A stretch of 64,000 bases of DNA from Gyrodactylus bullatarudis (lineage: Eukaryota; Platyhelminthes; Monogenea; Gyrodactylidea; Gyrodactylidae). The DNA is taken from contig SSNU01000208.1 of NCBI GenBank assembly GCA_012064415.1, positions 835,725 through 899,724 of the forward strand. The letters are read 5' to 3'. Below are positions 1-11,000 of this stretch, in pieces. The notes under the pieces are model-generated. The model made no database searches, was not told where the DNA came from, and saw nothing but the letters and a program-made list of their open reading frames with translations. Positions within the stretch are counted from its first letter, which is position 1, and every line of letters begins with the position of its first letter. The translations under genes and the position numbers were made by a program.

Positions 1-282
1 ACAGATATTTACAGTCTGGGATTAGTAATCTACTATGTGATATCAAAGACATATCCATTTTCCAAGTGTACCGATGCAAGACTTGTCTACGTTGAAAAGT
101 TAACGAATCCCGTATTGAGTTTGACATTGAACGCTGAAAAGCTTCCTGATTACATTCTCTTATTACTCAAGACATGTTTAAATCATAACCCTACACTACG
201 TGCATCCACAAGTGATCTTATGAAGTTGGACTGGATAAAGGAAGCATTGAGAGAGAACTTTTCTATTCATAAAAATATATAA
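1..282 (+). CDS. Protein kinase-like C-lobe, 3' partial exon
   Basis: The open frame runs from base 1 with no start in view and ends at the TAA at 280-282, so this is the 3' end of a gene. The first residues, TDIYSLGLVIYYV, match kinase subdomain IX (D-x-x-S-L-G, where the Asp caps the catalytic loop). About 45 residues later, LLLKTCLNHNPTLRAS fits subdomain XI with its conserved Arg. The chain stops about 15 residues after the fold should end, so no accessory C-terminal domain is present. The catalytic core lies outside the window, so active kinase and pseudokinase (for example SCYL-like) cannot be told apart. The stop lies only 23 bp from the LIN37 stop on the other strand. Confidence 0.72.
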   Translation, partial: TDIYSLGLVIYYVISKTYPFSKCTDARLVYVEKLTNPVLSLTLNAEKLPDYILLLLKTCLNHNPTLRASTSDLMKLDWIKEALRENFSIHKNI

Positions 283-305
283 ATTTATCAAAAAATCATG
301 AGATT

Positions 306-1158
306 TCAGGGTAAATCCTTGCAGTATTTTTCATACATGTCCTTGAGAATGATGTAAGCATCCATATATCTCTCTTCGTTGTCCCTGCAAGCGGCTTTCC
401 ATTTCTTCCTAATCTCCCTCCATCTGGCAATGTGCTGTTCCAAGAGACCCTCAGGCGACATTTCCTTGGGAGGATTTTCAATGTTGATCAAGAACGGTTG
501 GCCAATTGCTGGCAATGGAGCGGGAACTCTAATTTCATTGTCAGTCAACCCATCGTTAGGCTTAGGTAGATGATAATGACAATCTGGTAGCTGATCGTTA
601 TTCTAAAGAGACAAAAAAAGAAATTATGACATTCAGAGTATCCTTATGAAATTGTATATTTATTTGAAAAAAAGTCGGACTCACTTCGTTGTCATCGTCA
701 ATGTTGGGAACATCGTGCCAGTTTGAGCCTTGATTAAGATCTTTAATCCATGCGCGGCAAATTGGATAGAGAGGAGCGTTTTCAGGGAATTGGCCAAAGT
801 CAACACTCCTCTCAAAGACCTTGATGGCGAATGATTCCTTGAAATTGTCCTCATCGTCTGATGGATGTCTCTTTTTACGCTTTTTAATTTCCCCAGCCCT
901 GAACAATGGAGATCGGAATCTATCCTTGTCGGGACTATCTCTTCGATTCATCAAATCATCTTTGTATTTTTGGCTTTCACGTCTAAATATAAATTTCAAT
1001 GACAATTCTTACGCTCTTTCAGGTGCATCTTTCAATACTTGCAAAAGCTGGTCCAGTTTATCTCTTGCAAATGACAAGTCGGTGTCTAAATTTATTAATT
1101 AATTGAGATTACCATCGGGTTCAGGCCACCAGGATCTTTCATTCCATGGAGTAGACAT
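306..1158 (-). CDS. LIN37: LIN37, DREAM/MuvB core subunit
   Basis: LIN37 belongs to the MuvB core (LIN9, LIN37, LIN52, LIN54, RBBP4) of the DREAM complex, which represses cell-cycle genes in quiescent cells. I assembled four exons: 1113-1158, 1013-1085, 685-982 and 306-602, giving 237 aa, close to the human length of about 246. Phases agree at all three joins. Hallmarks are the near-universal block [12 protein letters not shown] in exon 3 and the C-terminal helical region with [16 protein letters not shown] and [15 protein letters not shown]. Introns are 27, 30 and 82 bp, all GT-AG. The start ATG (1156-1158) precedes [14 protein letters not shown]. The gene diverges from mL54 across 99 bp and converges on the kinase-like gene. 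Confidence 0.9.
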
Positions 1159-1257
1159 AACGGCAACAAAGAAGTTGAAATTAAAATTGTCAAAATATTG
1201 ATAAACACAAAACTCTTGAGCATAAAAAGCTGTTGTTTGAATGGTCTAGTAATTCAA
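1159..1257. promoter_or_regulatory. Divergent promoter LIN37 / mL54
   Basis: Ninety-nine bases separate the LIN37 ATG (minus) from the mL54 ATG (plus), so both 5' UTRs and core promoters must share this stretch. No clear TATA box stands out. The call rests on spacing alone. Confidence 0.5.
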
Positions 1258-1706
1258 ATGTTGAGGCATAAAAATATTTTACAGTCCCATCTTAGGTATC
1301 TTGCGAAAAAAACTAAAGCATCAAAAGGCATAGGCGCAAATGCACGTGTCAAAGAACTCCAAGTAGAAACCAATCCGCATAAACTTATCAATTTTTGTTG
1401 CATCAAGTTCACAAATGAGCAAGAACCAATCCCTTTAAAAAAAGACGAGTATGTTTTTTTAGAGTTATTATCTTTAGAGATTATCCATCTTGGTTATTTG
1501 AGCTTAAAACTGAAAGGTCAGATTTTTTGCCAAAGAATCTTGATAAAAACAGTCACGAATACTGGGATAGACTTTTTATTGAGCATAAAAAACACATGAA
1601 CAAACTTTCCTCTGTGTCGGGCAGACACGAAAAGAAGCATCGTAATCAAAGCTGTATAAGTGATGCATTTTATCCAGAATGGAATTATATTTTGAATAGA
1701 AATTAG
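1258..1706 (+). CDS. MRPL54: Mitochondrial ribosomal protein mL54 (MRPL54)
   Basis: A large-subunit mitoribosome protein, imported into the matrix. There are two exons, 1258-1448 and 1478-1706, separated by a 29-bp intron (gtatgt...tttag), giving 139 aa against about 138 in human. The N-terminus MLRHKNILQSHLRYLAKK is basic, lacks acidic residues and looks like a targeting presequence. I therefore chose this ATG over the ATG-less open frame upstream. Family motifs are the KGIGANARVKEL stretch, the PLKKDE-DYPSWLFELK block spanning the intron, and HEYWDRLFIEHKKHMNKLS. The tail is longer than in mammals (about 30 residues). A poly(A) signal AATAAA lies at 1724-1729. Confidence 0.88.
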
Positions 1707-2468
1707 CTAATTCAATTATTTAAAATAAAAGTTTTTACATTTTCAATGCAAACCTCACTTAATTAAAGTTTGTTTATTTATTAAATAGACAATAGCAACA
1801 CTGTTGCTGCAACAGTATAAACCTGTTAAAAATTTTTTTCAAGCTGAGGATCTTGTCGAACAACTTTTCGATAGAGAGATAATCTCCTCGCACCTCGTAT
1901 CAGAATTCAATTATCAATAACTATAAAAATTGCATAATTGAACTTGAGTTACGAATCGTAACTTACGATTGAGATTATGGATCATTAATAATTCTATTCA
2001 GGCTAATATCAAATTATTAATATAAAAATGTTTGAATGCATTAGTTCGAAATATTTTTTGCAATTCTACTCGTAAGTATGTCCATGAAAATAAAATCATA
2101 TTTTTTGTATTTTGCCGCAAAAAATATAATTTAGAGATGGTCGAATTCTCTGTGACCTGAAATTGAATATCTGGTCAGTCAAAAAGTTATTAGCTATCAA
2201 AGCTCACCCAACAAATTCTACATTTCTCTACAGTAGTTATTCAGTTTTTTATTTATTAACTAAATTGCATGATTTTAGCATCCATTACATGAATTTTTAT
2301 CGAATAGCAATTAATATATGTTACTCATTTGGCTCATGCACCGATGAATAAAGCCAGTTTAAATTGTAGCAATACAATTAATGTGTAGCTCTATTACTTT
2401 TTATTTGACAAGCCAATGACATAAATGAACCAATAGGATTTCCCTCGAAATTCCTACAATCTAACACA
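1707..2468. other. Intergenic, mL54 to GPCR
   Basis: This stretch is AT-rich and holds the mL54 poly(A) signal at 1724-1729. A short frame at 2163-2351 shows no family resemblance. I see no gene or repeat. Confidence 0.5.
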
Positions 2469-3614
2469 ATGCTTGAAATGCTTGTATTGGAGCATAGAAA
2501 TAAGAGAAAATATTTATCTCTCCTACTCTCTTTCCAACTCTTTTTAACAGAAGTTATGACAGAAGCAGTTATCAAGTATATCCTGGTTCTGATCTGTGGA
2601 CTAATCAATATCCTCTCCTTGATTGGAAATGTCATGGTCTTGTTGTCAGTCAGCCGATTTTATCGGCTACGTTCACAATACTGCTTTAGATTTCTTGCCA
2701 GTTTAGCTGTGGCAGACATTACTGTCTCATTAACAGCAATGCCCTTAAACATAATCAGTATTATCTATGAGGGATGGCCATTTGAGAAATGGTTTTGTCT
2801 TTTCTGGTTAAGCTCTGATGTCATGTTTTGTACAGCTTCAATACTCCATTTGTGTCTAATCGCTTTGGACCGTTATATAGCCATTTCAAAACCGTTAATT
2901 TACGAGCGTCTAATGACCAAAGGCAAATTCATCGGATCTATTCTCTCTGTCTGGTTAATTAGCGGTCTCTTATCATTTCTACCAACGTTCCTCGGCTGGA
3001 TTCACAGAGATGAAATGCCAGATTATTCCAACTGTGGTTTAAATGTTAATATGACATATGCCATTATCTCTTCAATCCTATCATTTTATCTACCCTTTTT
3101 GATAATTTGCATTCTCTACGCGAAAATATTGTTAATTGCTCGCAGACAATCCCTCCAGATGAAGGTAAACTATAGACAATCGGCAACAATGCGTAGCGAG
3201 GCGAAAGCCATCAAGACTGTCGGGCTCCTGGTGGGATTCTTTGCCGGCTGTTGGCTACCATTCTTTCTTGTCTATTTGATAAAGTCGTTTTATGAAAAGA
3301 GTCCAATATCTCTCGAAGTGGAAATGCTGGTAACCTGGATCGGTTATATAAATTCGGTTGTCAATCCAATGCTCTATTGTTTTATGCAAAAGGAATTTCG
3401 TACAGCATTTATCAAACTTTTGACGGGCATTCTACCTGATCGATTATTCTCGTGTCTCTTCAAGGGGAACTATCTCTCCATCTCTGATTACAACACCACA
3501 AATATTACCATTTATTTAAATAGTCCATTTATTATTTCTAATGCAAGTAACGTAAATAACAACTCCGCCAATAGTCACAATTATAACCAAAGTATCAGCA
3601 TTATTAATAAATGA
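2469..3614 (+). CDS. Biogenic-amine-type GPCR (octopamine/dopamine-like)
   Basis: A class A (rhodopsin) seven-helix receptor in a single exon, 381 aa from the first ATG. The ATG at 2556 (residue 30) would leave a short extracellular tail before TM1 and is the better start on topology. Class A landmarks: G-N in TM1 (residues 53-54), LAVAD in TM2 (Asp83), C110 at the top of TM3, D117 in TM3 (position 3.32, the amine salt bridge), DRY at 134-136, CWLP in TM6 and NPMLY in TM7. TM5 reads AIISSILSFYLPF, with the Ser residues that contact catechol or phenol hydroxyls. Pattern and loop lengths resemble octopamine-beta, dopamine D1-like or H2-like receptors. The ligand is inferred, not shown. The C-terminal tail is Asn/Ser rich. 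A poly(A) signal lies at 3811-3816. Confidence 0.88.
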   Translation: MLEMLVLEHRNKRKYLSLLLSFQLFLTEVMTEAVIKYILVLICGLINILSLIGNVMVLLSVSRFYRLRSQYCFRFLASLAVADITVSLTAMPLNIISIIYEGWPFEKWFCLFWLSSDVMFCTASILHLCLIALDRYIAISKPLIYERLMTKGKFIGSILSVWLISGLLSFLPTFLGWIHRDEMPDYSNCGLNVNMTYAIISSILSFYLPFLIICILYAKILLIARRQSLQMKVNYRQSATMRSEAKAIKTVGLLVGFFAGCWLPFFLVYLIKSFYEKSPISLEVEMLVTWIGYINSVVNPMLYCFMQKEFRTAFIKLLTGILPDRLFSCLFKGNYLSISDYNTTNITIYLNSPFIISNASNVNNNSANSHNYNQSISIINK

Positions 3615-5055
3615 TACTTAACCAAAACATTTCTACATGTTTGTATATATAATTTATTTGTACATTGAAAACCTACAATTGTCCCAGTGAAGTTTGAGGA
3701 GAAATGGCCGACCCATGTCTTTTCTATTATAATACAATTCAATCAAAAGACTATTTTTTGATACAAAATACGTATATATTCCATTTAATCATAAGATTAT
3801 TTGCAGAAATAATAAAGATGATCGAATTTTTACAGAAATTTCTTGTGTTCATCTTACCTCTCATGTCCGTATAGTTCTTAAACTTGAGAAATTAAACGAT
3901 CATTTCTTTATAGTATCAGAAGACGTGTAAAACCTATTGTAGACAATGACCAACTCGGTAAGTAAACTATAAGTAATGTCTCAATTATAACCTCATGAAT
4001 GATCTTCCGAGGATAAAAATCATGACTGTAGAAAATATCCTTAAAAATTTTCTCTCACATACAAATCATAAACAAAGGAACAGAGGATATTTAATTCTTT
4101 CTCGAATAGTAGGAATAATAGTCGCTCGTTTTATTCTGATTGCTGATAAAAACACTATGTCAAATCTCGGGGAAAAAAACAAAGCTTTGCTTGTTCTTAG
4201 AGGAAAGTTAATCTGCTTGATCGAAGTTATATTCTACTTATATTCCTTGTTAACATGGCTTTCTCGACATAGGAAAACGAATTAAATAATAAAAAATGAG
4301 ATTATGTAGGTTTAATTAATTAGTATAATCCTTTATTTCAGACATGAATAAATAGTAATATTATTAAATACTGCTTTAAAATTAAAATTGAAGCGTTTGA
4401 TTTGTTGGTACCCCTAGCCAAACTCAAAATATATTTTCAGAAGGTCTTTTACGGTATCAAGCCAATCATTTTAAAGGTTTCTTATTAGCCAGGAAATTGA
4501 GTTGGGTCTCATTAGAGGCTATGGAATCAAAGATTTAGTTGGGACAAAATCATACTCAAAAAGAACAAAAATATCAGGCCAAAGAAAAAGAAAAAAATCT
4601 TCTCTTTGAGAATAAGAATAAAATTGGTTAGATAGTTATTCATAGAAGCTAAACTGAATTCTCTATCTGACTGGAAGTTACAAATGAAGATAATTAAAAA
4701 ATTCTAAAAACATGAGACTAATTTCACAGAACTGATTCTAATATAGTTTTATATAACTTTTTGAGATCACACTTACATCTTGATAATATTGTAAGAAGCT
4801 CTGAATTCTCTTTAAAAATTTCTGGACTTATTTGAACATTTACGTGAATAACTCTAAATTTCTATTATGAGAGCAGAAAACTTAAGTGGAATTTCGTTAA
4901 ATTAAAAAACACATGATAAGTAACCCATCTAATAGACATGATTTAATAACGAAAATGTTTAATTTATCAGAATTTCGACCTGATTAAATAAATATGAAAT
5001 TAATGATTAAAATAATAATAAAATTTATTAATTATCAGAGTAAAAGAGTATACAA
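3615..5055. other. Intergenic, with one weak ORF
   Basis: A 96-codon frame at 3995-4285 (+, ATG start) resembles no family I know and has no clear splice or promoter context; treat it as chance. TTTATT at 5024-5029 is a minus-strand poly(A) signal for the membrane-protein gene ending at 5056. Confidence 0.45.
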
Positions 5056-8000
5056 TTAATTACGATTCACGACATATTTGCCCACAAGTAATCCAAGAAC
5101 GACACCGACAACAATGAGACCGATCGATAAGCCAACAACTCCCCCTATAAAACAGAAGGAATAGATTTACCATTGACTCCAATTTGCATATTATTACTAT
5201 ATACGCATTGCAATAATCAAGATTACTCTTACACCATCTCAAGTAAAAAACTTCCATTTACTTGAAGTACAAAGGAATCTATTTTTTTGATTTTAAAGTC
5301 ATAAAAAATTACAGTAATCTCCAGACAGTAGAGAGGATTGAGGAATCAAAGTTCAACGTTTACACGATAAACAGGTGATCCCTCTGAATCTATTCTAGCA
5401 TATTTGATTTCCTTGTTAAATTATGATGTATTGGAATACTTTTTGGTTAAAAGAAGTTTTTGAGGATCAAAAATACTTAATTTCATCTGTCCAAGCAACA
5501 TTATCTTCCTTATATTTGAGTTCTTGATGGAAAAATTAGGATTTTTCTAAAAATCATAAAAGCTATTTTTACAAAAATATCATTTTTTCATTAAGGTCTC
5601 AAAATATCCTCAAGATTTAAAAGAAACACATTTAAAAGAAATTGAAAAATATCTTTTTAGGAAAAAATTGGAGACATTTTTAATTCTGAGCTGGCGCAAT
5701 AGTTCTCATTTTTTAAACTTTGTGATGAAAATTTCCATTGATTTCACGATGTGAAAGGAATCAAATATTATTTTTTGGGATCATCAATAGACAAGGAAAA
5801 TAATTACTCTGAATCATTTTTTAGAATAAAACCTCGCTCTTGTTCTTGGATCATCCTAATTTATTAATTTCCAAGCAGTAAAAATGATCGAAAAGTAGGA
5901 AGTAGACTTTCGCACATAAATAGAGTGTTTTGTAAAATCTCTACGAAAATTTTTGGTCTTTTTGTCGATTGGTGATCCCTCTTACACCTTAAGGTCAACA
6001 AAAAAATTTCACCTCGAAGTTTAAAAAAATGTAAAAACACGCCAGCTCGAAATTAAGAATTTTTCAATATGTTTTTCTTTAATCAGTGAACGTTTTCCTC
6101 CAGAGAATTTTGATACTCTGATGAAAAAATTATGAATTCCTCGAGAATAACTGTAGATTCTTAACTCCATATCAAATTCGCTTTAAATGTTGATTATAGT
6201 TCTAGTTGAATTGAATACGTATTCCTAATCATACATACATCTCTCACGAGACAAGGTAAGAGAGGAGTAGACTCAATTAAATAAATTAAATGAATATTTG
6301 TATATCTAGAATTGAGTGCAGCACTTGTTATGTCTGAAAAAATTTCAAATGCGAAAAAGTAACAGGAAAAAATAAAGCAAACCAAAGGGATTTCTCGAGT
6401 CAAACAGATGAAACAGTCAATTTTTAAAACAAATCTCTAATAGATCAAACATCAAACTGCATAGGAGTATGTCAGACACTTGATTCTCTCAACAGATCTT
6501 GTAACTTTCGACAAGAATTTCAAAACCAATGGGCTTTCAGAATTATTTATCCCAGGGTCCGTCAGAGTTTTGGTACGGACTTTTATAGCTGAATTCAAAC
6601 CATGATTGACTGATTCCTGTAAATCTCTAATTGTGATCACCTTCTTTCCTCGAACGCAACAAATCCAAATGATCAGAAAATTGATTTCAAAGTAAAATTT
6701 GATCTATTCTTGTAATGAATCCATGTTAGAATATAGGATATGTGATCTAATTGGATTATTTTAGAAAATAGCTTCAAATGTCCCTCCCAAATGTAATAAC
6801 TATTTTTAGATTTTTAAGCGATCAATTTTAAATTACTTTCATCTAGTTAAAGTCAATATTGTTAATTGCTTCCTAAAGGATATGAGCTTTGAGAGATAGG
6901 GGTCAATCAAGCAAATCATTGAAATCCCAAGAATATTAACTGAAAAAGAGTAAACCTCAATGTTTATGTTATAAGTAGAAATTACATAATCTAATAGGAA
7001 GCGCGTTGGGATTGTTATTATCATTTACAACTCATTTTATTTTGTATCTTTGTTAGAAAACGGAAAAAATAATACTTTCCAGAAAAGCAAATCGTTCATA
7101 TTCAAAGATAGACCACAAAAAAGGTTTATATCTTGAATGGATTTTGTTTTATAATTTTCCAATCTACCTAATAGTAAGAATAATATTAGAGTATAGTCTA
7201 TTTGATAAAGTTCTGGCTCATTCAAGGTTCAGTTGAAGTCCATATCAGAGAAACAGGTCACGTAGCAGATGAATCCAATTTCAAAATCCTCTCTCAGGTC
7301 AATCCGGGTGAAGGTGAGAGCGACGAATTTCGCAAGTGTCGAGAAACACTTTATCACTAAGCTAAAGTCAGACTTGTGAGTGCAAAATATGATGGCAATG
7401 AAATTATGTTTCAAAGGCCATGAAGCTCATATAAAAAGGAAACAAATCTCTAATTTGTGACGTCCTGAACTCAATCCGCAAACCAATATTCAGTTCTACA
7501 CAAATTGAAACTAGAGATGAACCTGAAAACATCGAGAAGTTGACAAAAGTGACATCATCTACTTATAGTGCATTTACAGACTTGGCTTATGTGAAATCAA
7601 CGAGAAATCAAACAGCAGTTGATAATCAGATCAAAAGCCTACTTGTAGTTAGCGAGATATTCTCAAACTTTCTTTTGAGTTGGCGAACGAGATCAGCTAG
7701 CCTCTTATCTGATAAGCGATAACATTAGGAAGAAATAAGATACTCTTCAATTCCAGGGTATCTATTCGTGATTACTATTCCTGAAAATGTTATCATGAAA
7801 TATTAAGTCTAATCACTCTAAGTGATTGTAAAGAATCAAAGAAAATTAAGACACAAGATCTGTATTACGAATTATTCATGCCTATTTCCTATTTTTTTTT
7901 CACGGATTAAAATCGCTCGTCTATCTGTAGTAAAGCTGTATTTATATTTCAGTCAATAAGCGCAATGATAACAAGAAATGTAATATTATTTTCCTGGACC

Positions 8001-11000
8001 TATACACAAACACTCAAGTTTACTGACAAAATATATATTGAAGATGATTCAGATTACAAGCGTCTCATCAGCCAAAGTTCCATTGGATTATTTCTATCAC
8101 ATATCACAAATCTTATTCATCTAAGCGCTAGAAAATACTCTGTAAACTACCCATTCATTCTATAGATAATTATTTATTAATCCCATAGAAAATTTCAAGT
8201 TTGTATGAAACGTTCACTTTGAAAACCTATTTCCCAAGGTCATATATATATAAAAGGTAACTTTTATCGAGTAATCATTCCTACAGAATTCAAATATACA
8301 ATCGCCAGAACACTATCTGCTGAAGTTTGATCCAAATTTCGATCGATAACCTCTGAACTAAAAATAACTATAGATTCGTAATCAGCGTATTCTCAAGTCA
8401 TGAGAAAAAAGTGTCTCAAGGTTTAAATTTGGATAATACGGTTTAAAGTAATTATAAATTTCAATCCGAAAATAACAACCAATGAGAGACCATTTAAATT
8501 AAAACAGGAATTAACAACAATAACTACTGGAATGAATGTTGAAGAGATGAGACAAAAGTCTATCTTCATTATCCTTATAATTCCATTCACATAGTTTCAC
8601 ATAGGAGTCCTGAAGTATAGGAAAAAATTAATATCTTGTAGACAACACTTTTTTGTAGTACAAGTGGCTATCTTTTCATTATTTCTTTGTGTCTACAAAA
8701 AGAGGATAGCACAAAAGGTATTTAATGGAGTAAGACAAAAACTATTCGATAGCCTATATAATAGAGGTCTCAAGTTCTGTTACATGTTTTAATGGGATCA
8801 GATAATCTTTTGAGAGACCCAGTTCAGTCCTTAACTAGTTGAAAATTTCTTTTACAGAAGTAAGATTGAGTGACTTGTCTTACCTTTGCTCAATGATCGA
8901 AGTTTTTCCACTTTGACAATCTCCGTTTTGACTATTTCACGTGTTTTCATTGCAACATCTATGAAAAAGGAAATGAAAGGATTTTATTATTTCTTAAAAT
9001 TATAATTATGGTACCCATCAGAGTAAATGGGAACAAAGATCTATAAATCATTTGAAATATTCAACTTTGATTAAACTGTTGTTTTATTTAATCTTTGTCT
9101 GTGATCGAAAACAGTGAGAGAGAGAGAGGGAGTCATGCAAAGTTAGATTCGTTTCGAGAAGTAGAAAAAAATAATGAATTATTGACTACTCGATGAAGAT
9201 GTAAATCAGAAACGGAAAGAATAAATATTCAAAGCTGAATATTAATACAGCTGTAATAAAATCATTACACGACTGCCGTCAAATCTAAAAGAGACTTTAT
9301 TCAAAAACTTACTTGCTAATAGATCACACTTGAAGGTCCCCTGTGGACTGCCTTTGCCAAAATTGATTATATTAAAGTCTGGCTTGTTTGCAAAGTAAGA
9401 GATCTTCTTTTCAGGATCTTGACATTTCACAATGTAGCGACATTCGTTGCCCAGTTCCTCGAAGCATTTCGTATAGACATCATAATTATCATCAAGTGGT
9501 ATCCCAATATTGTCCAAGCTGAGTATGGGCACAGTCTCCAGTATTACATCGAAAGAGACCTTCAAATCACCTAAAAAATTATTGTAACAGGATAATTGGA
9601 AAAAAAACAAAGTCTTGCATAAAGAATGCAATTCATAGACAACTCAAAAAGCATAAATCACTCTTTAAGCTACTTGTAAGAGGGAAGAAATAATAATAAA
9701 TTCTCAAGTTAAAGTGAGAGAAAGATCAAGGATTTTTTATCCAAGAGTGAAAAAGTGGAGTAGATCTTGTCATTCTTATTCAGTTAAGTTACTCTTGAGA
9801 GCGAAATTTTCTTATGTTGGACCACTTGAAGAGATGAAAGGAACATTAAGCTTATGTATATAAATGTAGGAATAAAGTAAATAAAGTATTAAAAATTGAT
9901 AAGTAGAAAATAAAAGGGATTTAATAAATACACATGCAACATCCTTTAAATATTAAAAAGGCTAAACTAAAGATGAGCCTAACACCCCATGACCGTTAAT
10001 ATATCCCTTGTAAGTAGGTATGTAATATAAAAATATAATATAATTAATTCATATTTTTAATAAAAAGCATTAAATACTCACATAAGTTAATTTATTGACA
10101 ACATGAATTTACATCAAACATTTTAGAACTAGTTCAGCAATAATTCTTGGATCAAGATCAATGTTCATTTGAATACTTGAAGACAGGCCAGTTTTAATCC
10201 AAAATAAGTATATTCGTTCCTCAAATACCAATAAAGTTACATTTAATACTCCAATAAATGATTACGTCATGTCATTGACTTTACTATCAAAATTTTTGAA
10301 AATACTTCATGAGTAAACAAAACATATATTCTGAAGTGCTGTTTTTTATTTAAATTAACTCATTATTATTCGCCTATTTATTATTTATTTGAATACTTAC
10401 AATTATTCTTTTTCTGCAAACCATCATTACTATGCGCTTGTTTACAAATCACGACTTAGACATGTTATCTTGATCTATTGACTTAGTTCTATTATTGAAA
10501 TTATTAAGATATCAAAACTAAGCTAAGGTTGAATCTTCAACCAGTTAACTAAAATTTTATAAAGTTTTTACATAATTGAGAATATTTATTCATTAGGATA
10601 CAGTTGATGCATAATTCTAAGGAACTCTTGCATCCTATTTTCTTTAAAGAAATGTTTGAAGAGGTATTCAGAAATGTAAGATTCAATCAAATCTCCTCTC
10701 TTATTTCTTATATTCTTGAACATTCGTTTGAATGCTCCCCAAATGGCTTCAATCCTATTGGTATGCAGTCCTTCATTGTTGACAAATTCTTTCTTATGAC
10801 ACACTGTGGACCTTGAGTATCCGTACTTCTCCAGGCCAGCATATCCTTTCCATTCATCACTGACTATATGCGAACCTGGAGCAATGTGCTTACGAACCAA
10901 TGCATGAAGAGTCGATTTGTCTCGCTCTTCAACGATTTTCATGAAGATGTTACCATCTTCATCAACGCCACCGAAAATCCAAACTTGGGAGGCTAATTCT

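Noticed and set aside
306..1158. First read as NDUFB10 because of the opening residues [14 protein letters not shown]
   Set aside because: The spliced product carries the LIN37 block [12 protein letters not shown] and the LIN37 C-terminal helix, and no NDUFB10 cysteine motifs.
3995..4285. 96-codon plus-strand ORF after the amine GPCR
   Set aside because: No family resemblance and no splice or poly(A) context; AT-rich DNA gives frames of this length by chance.
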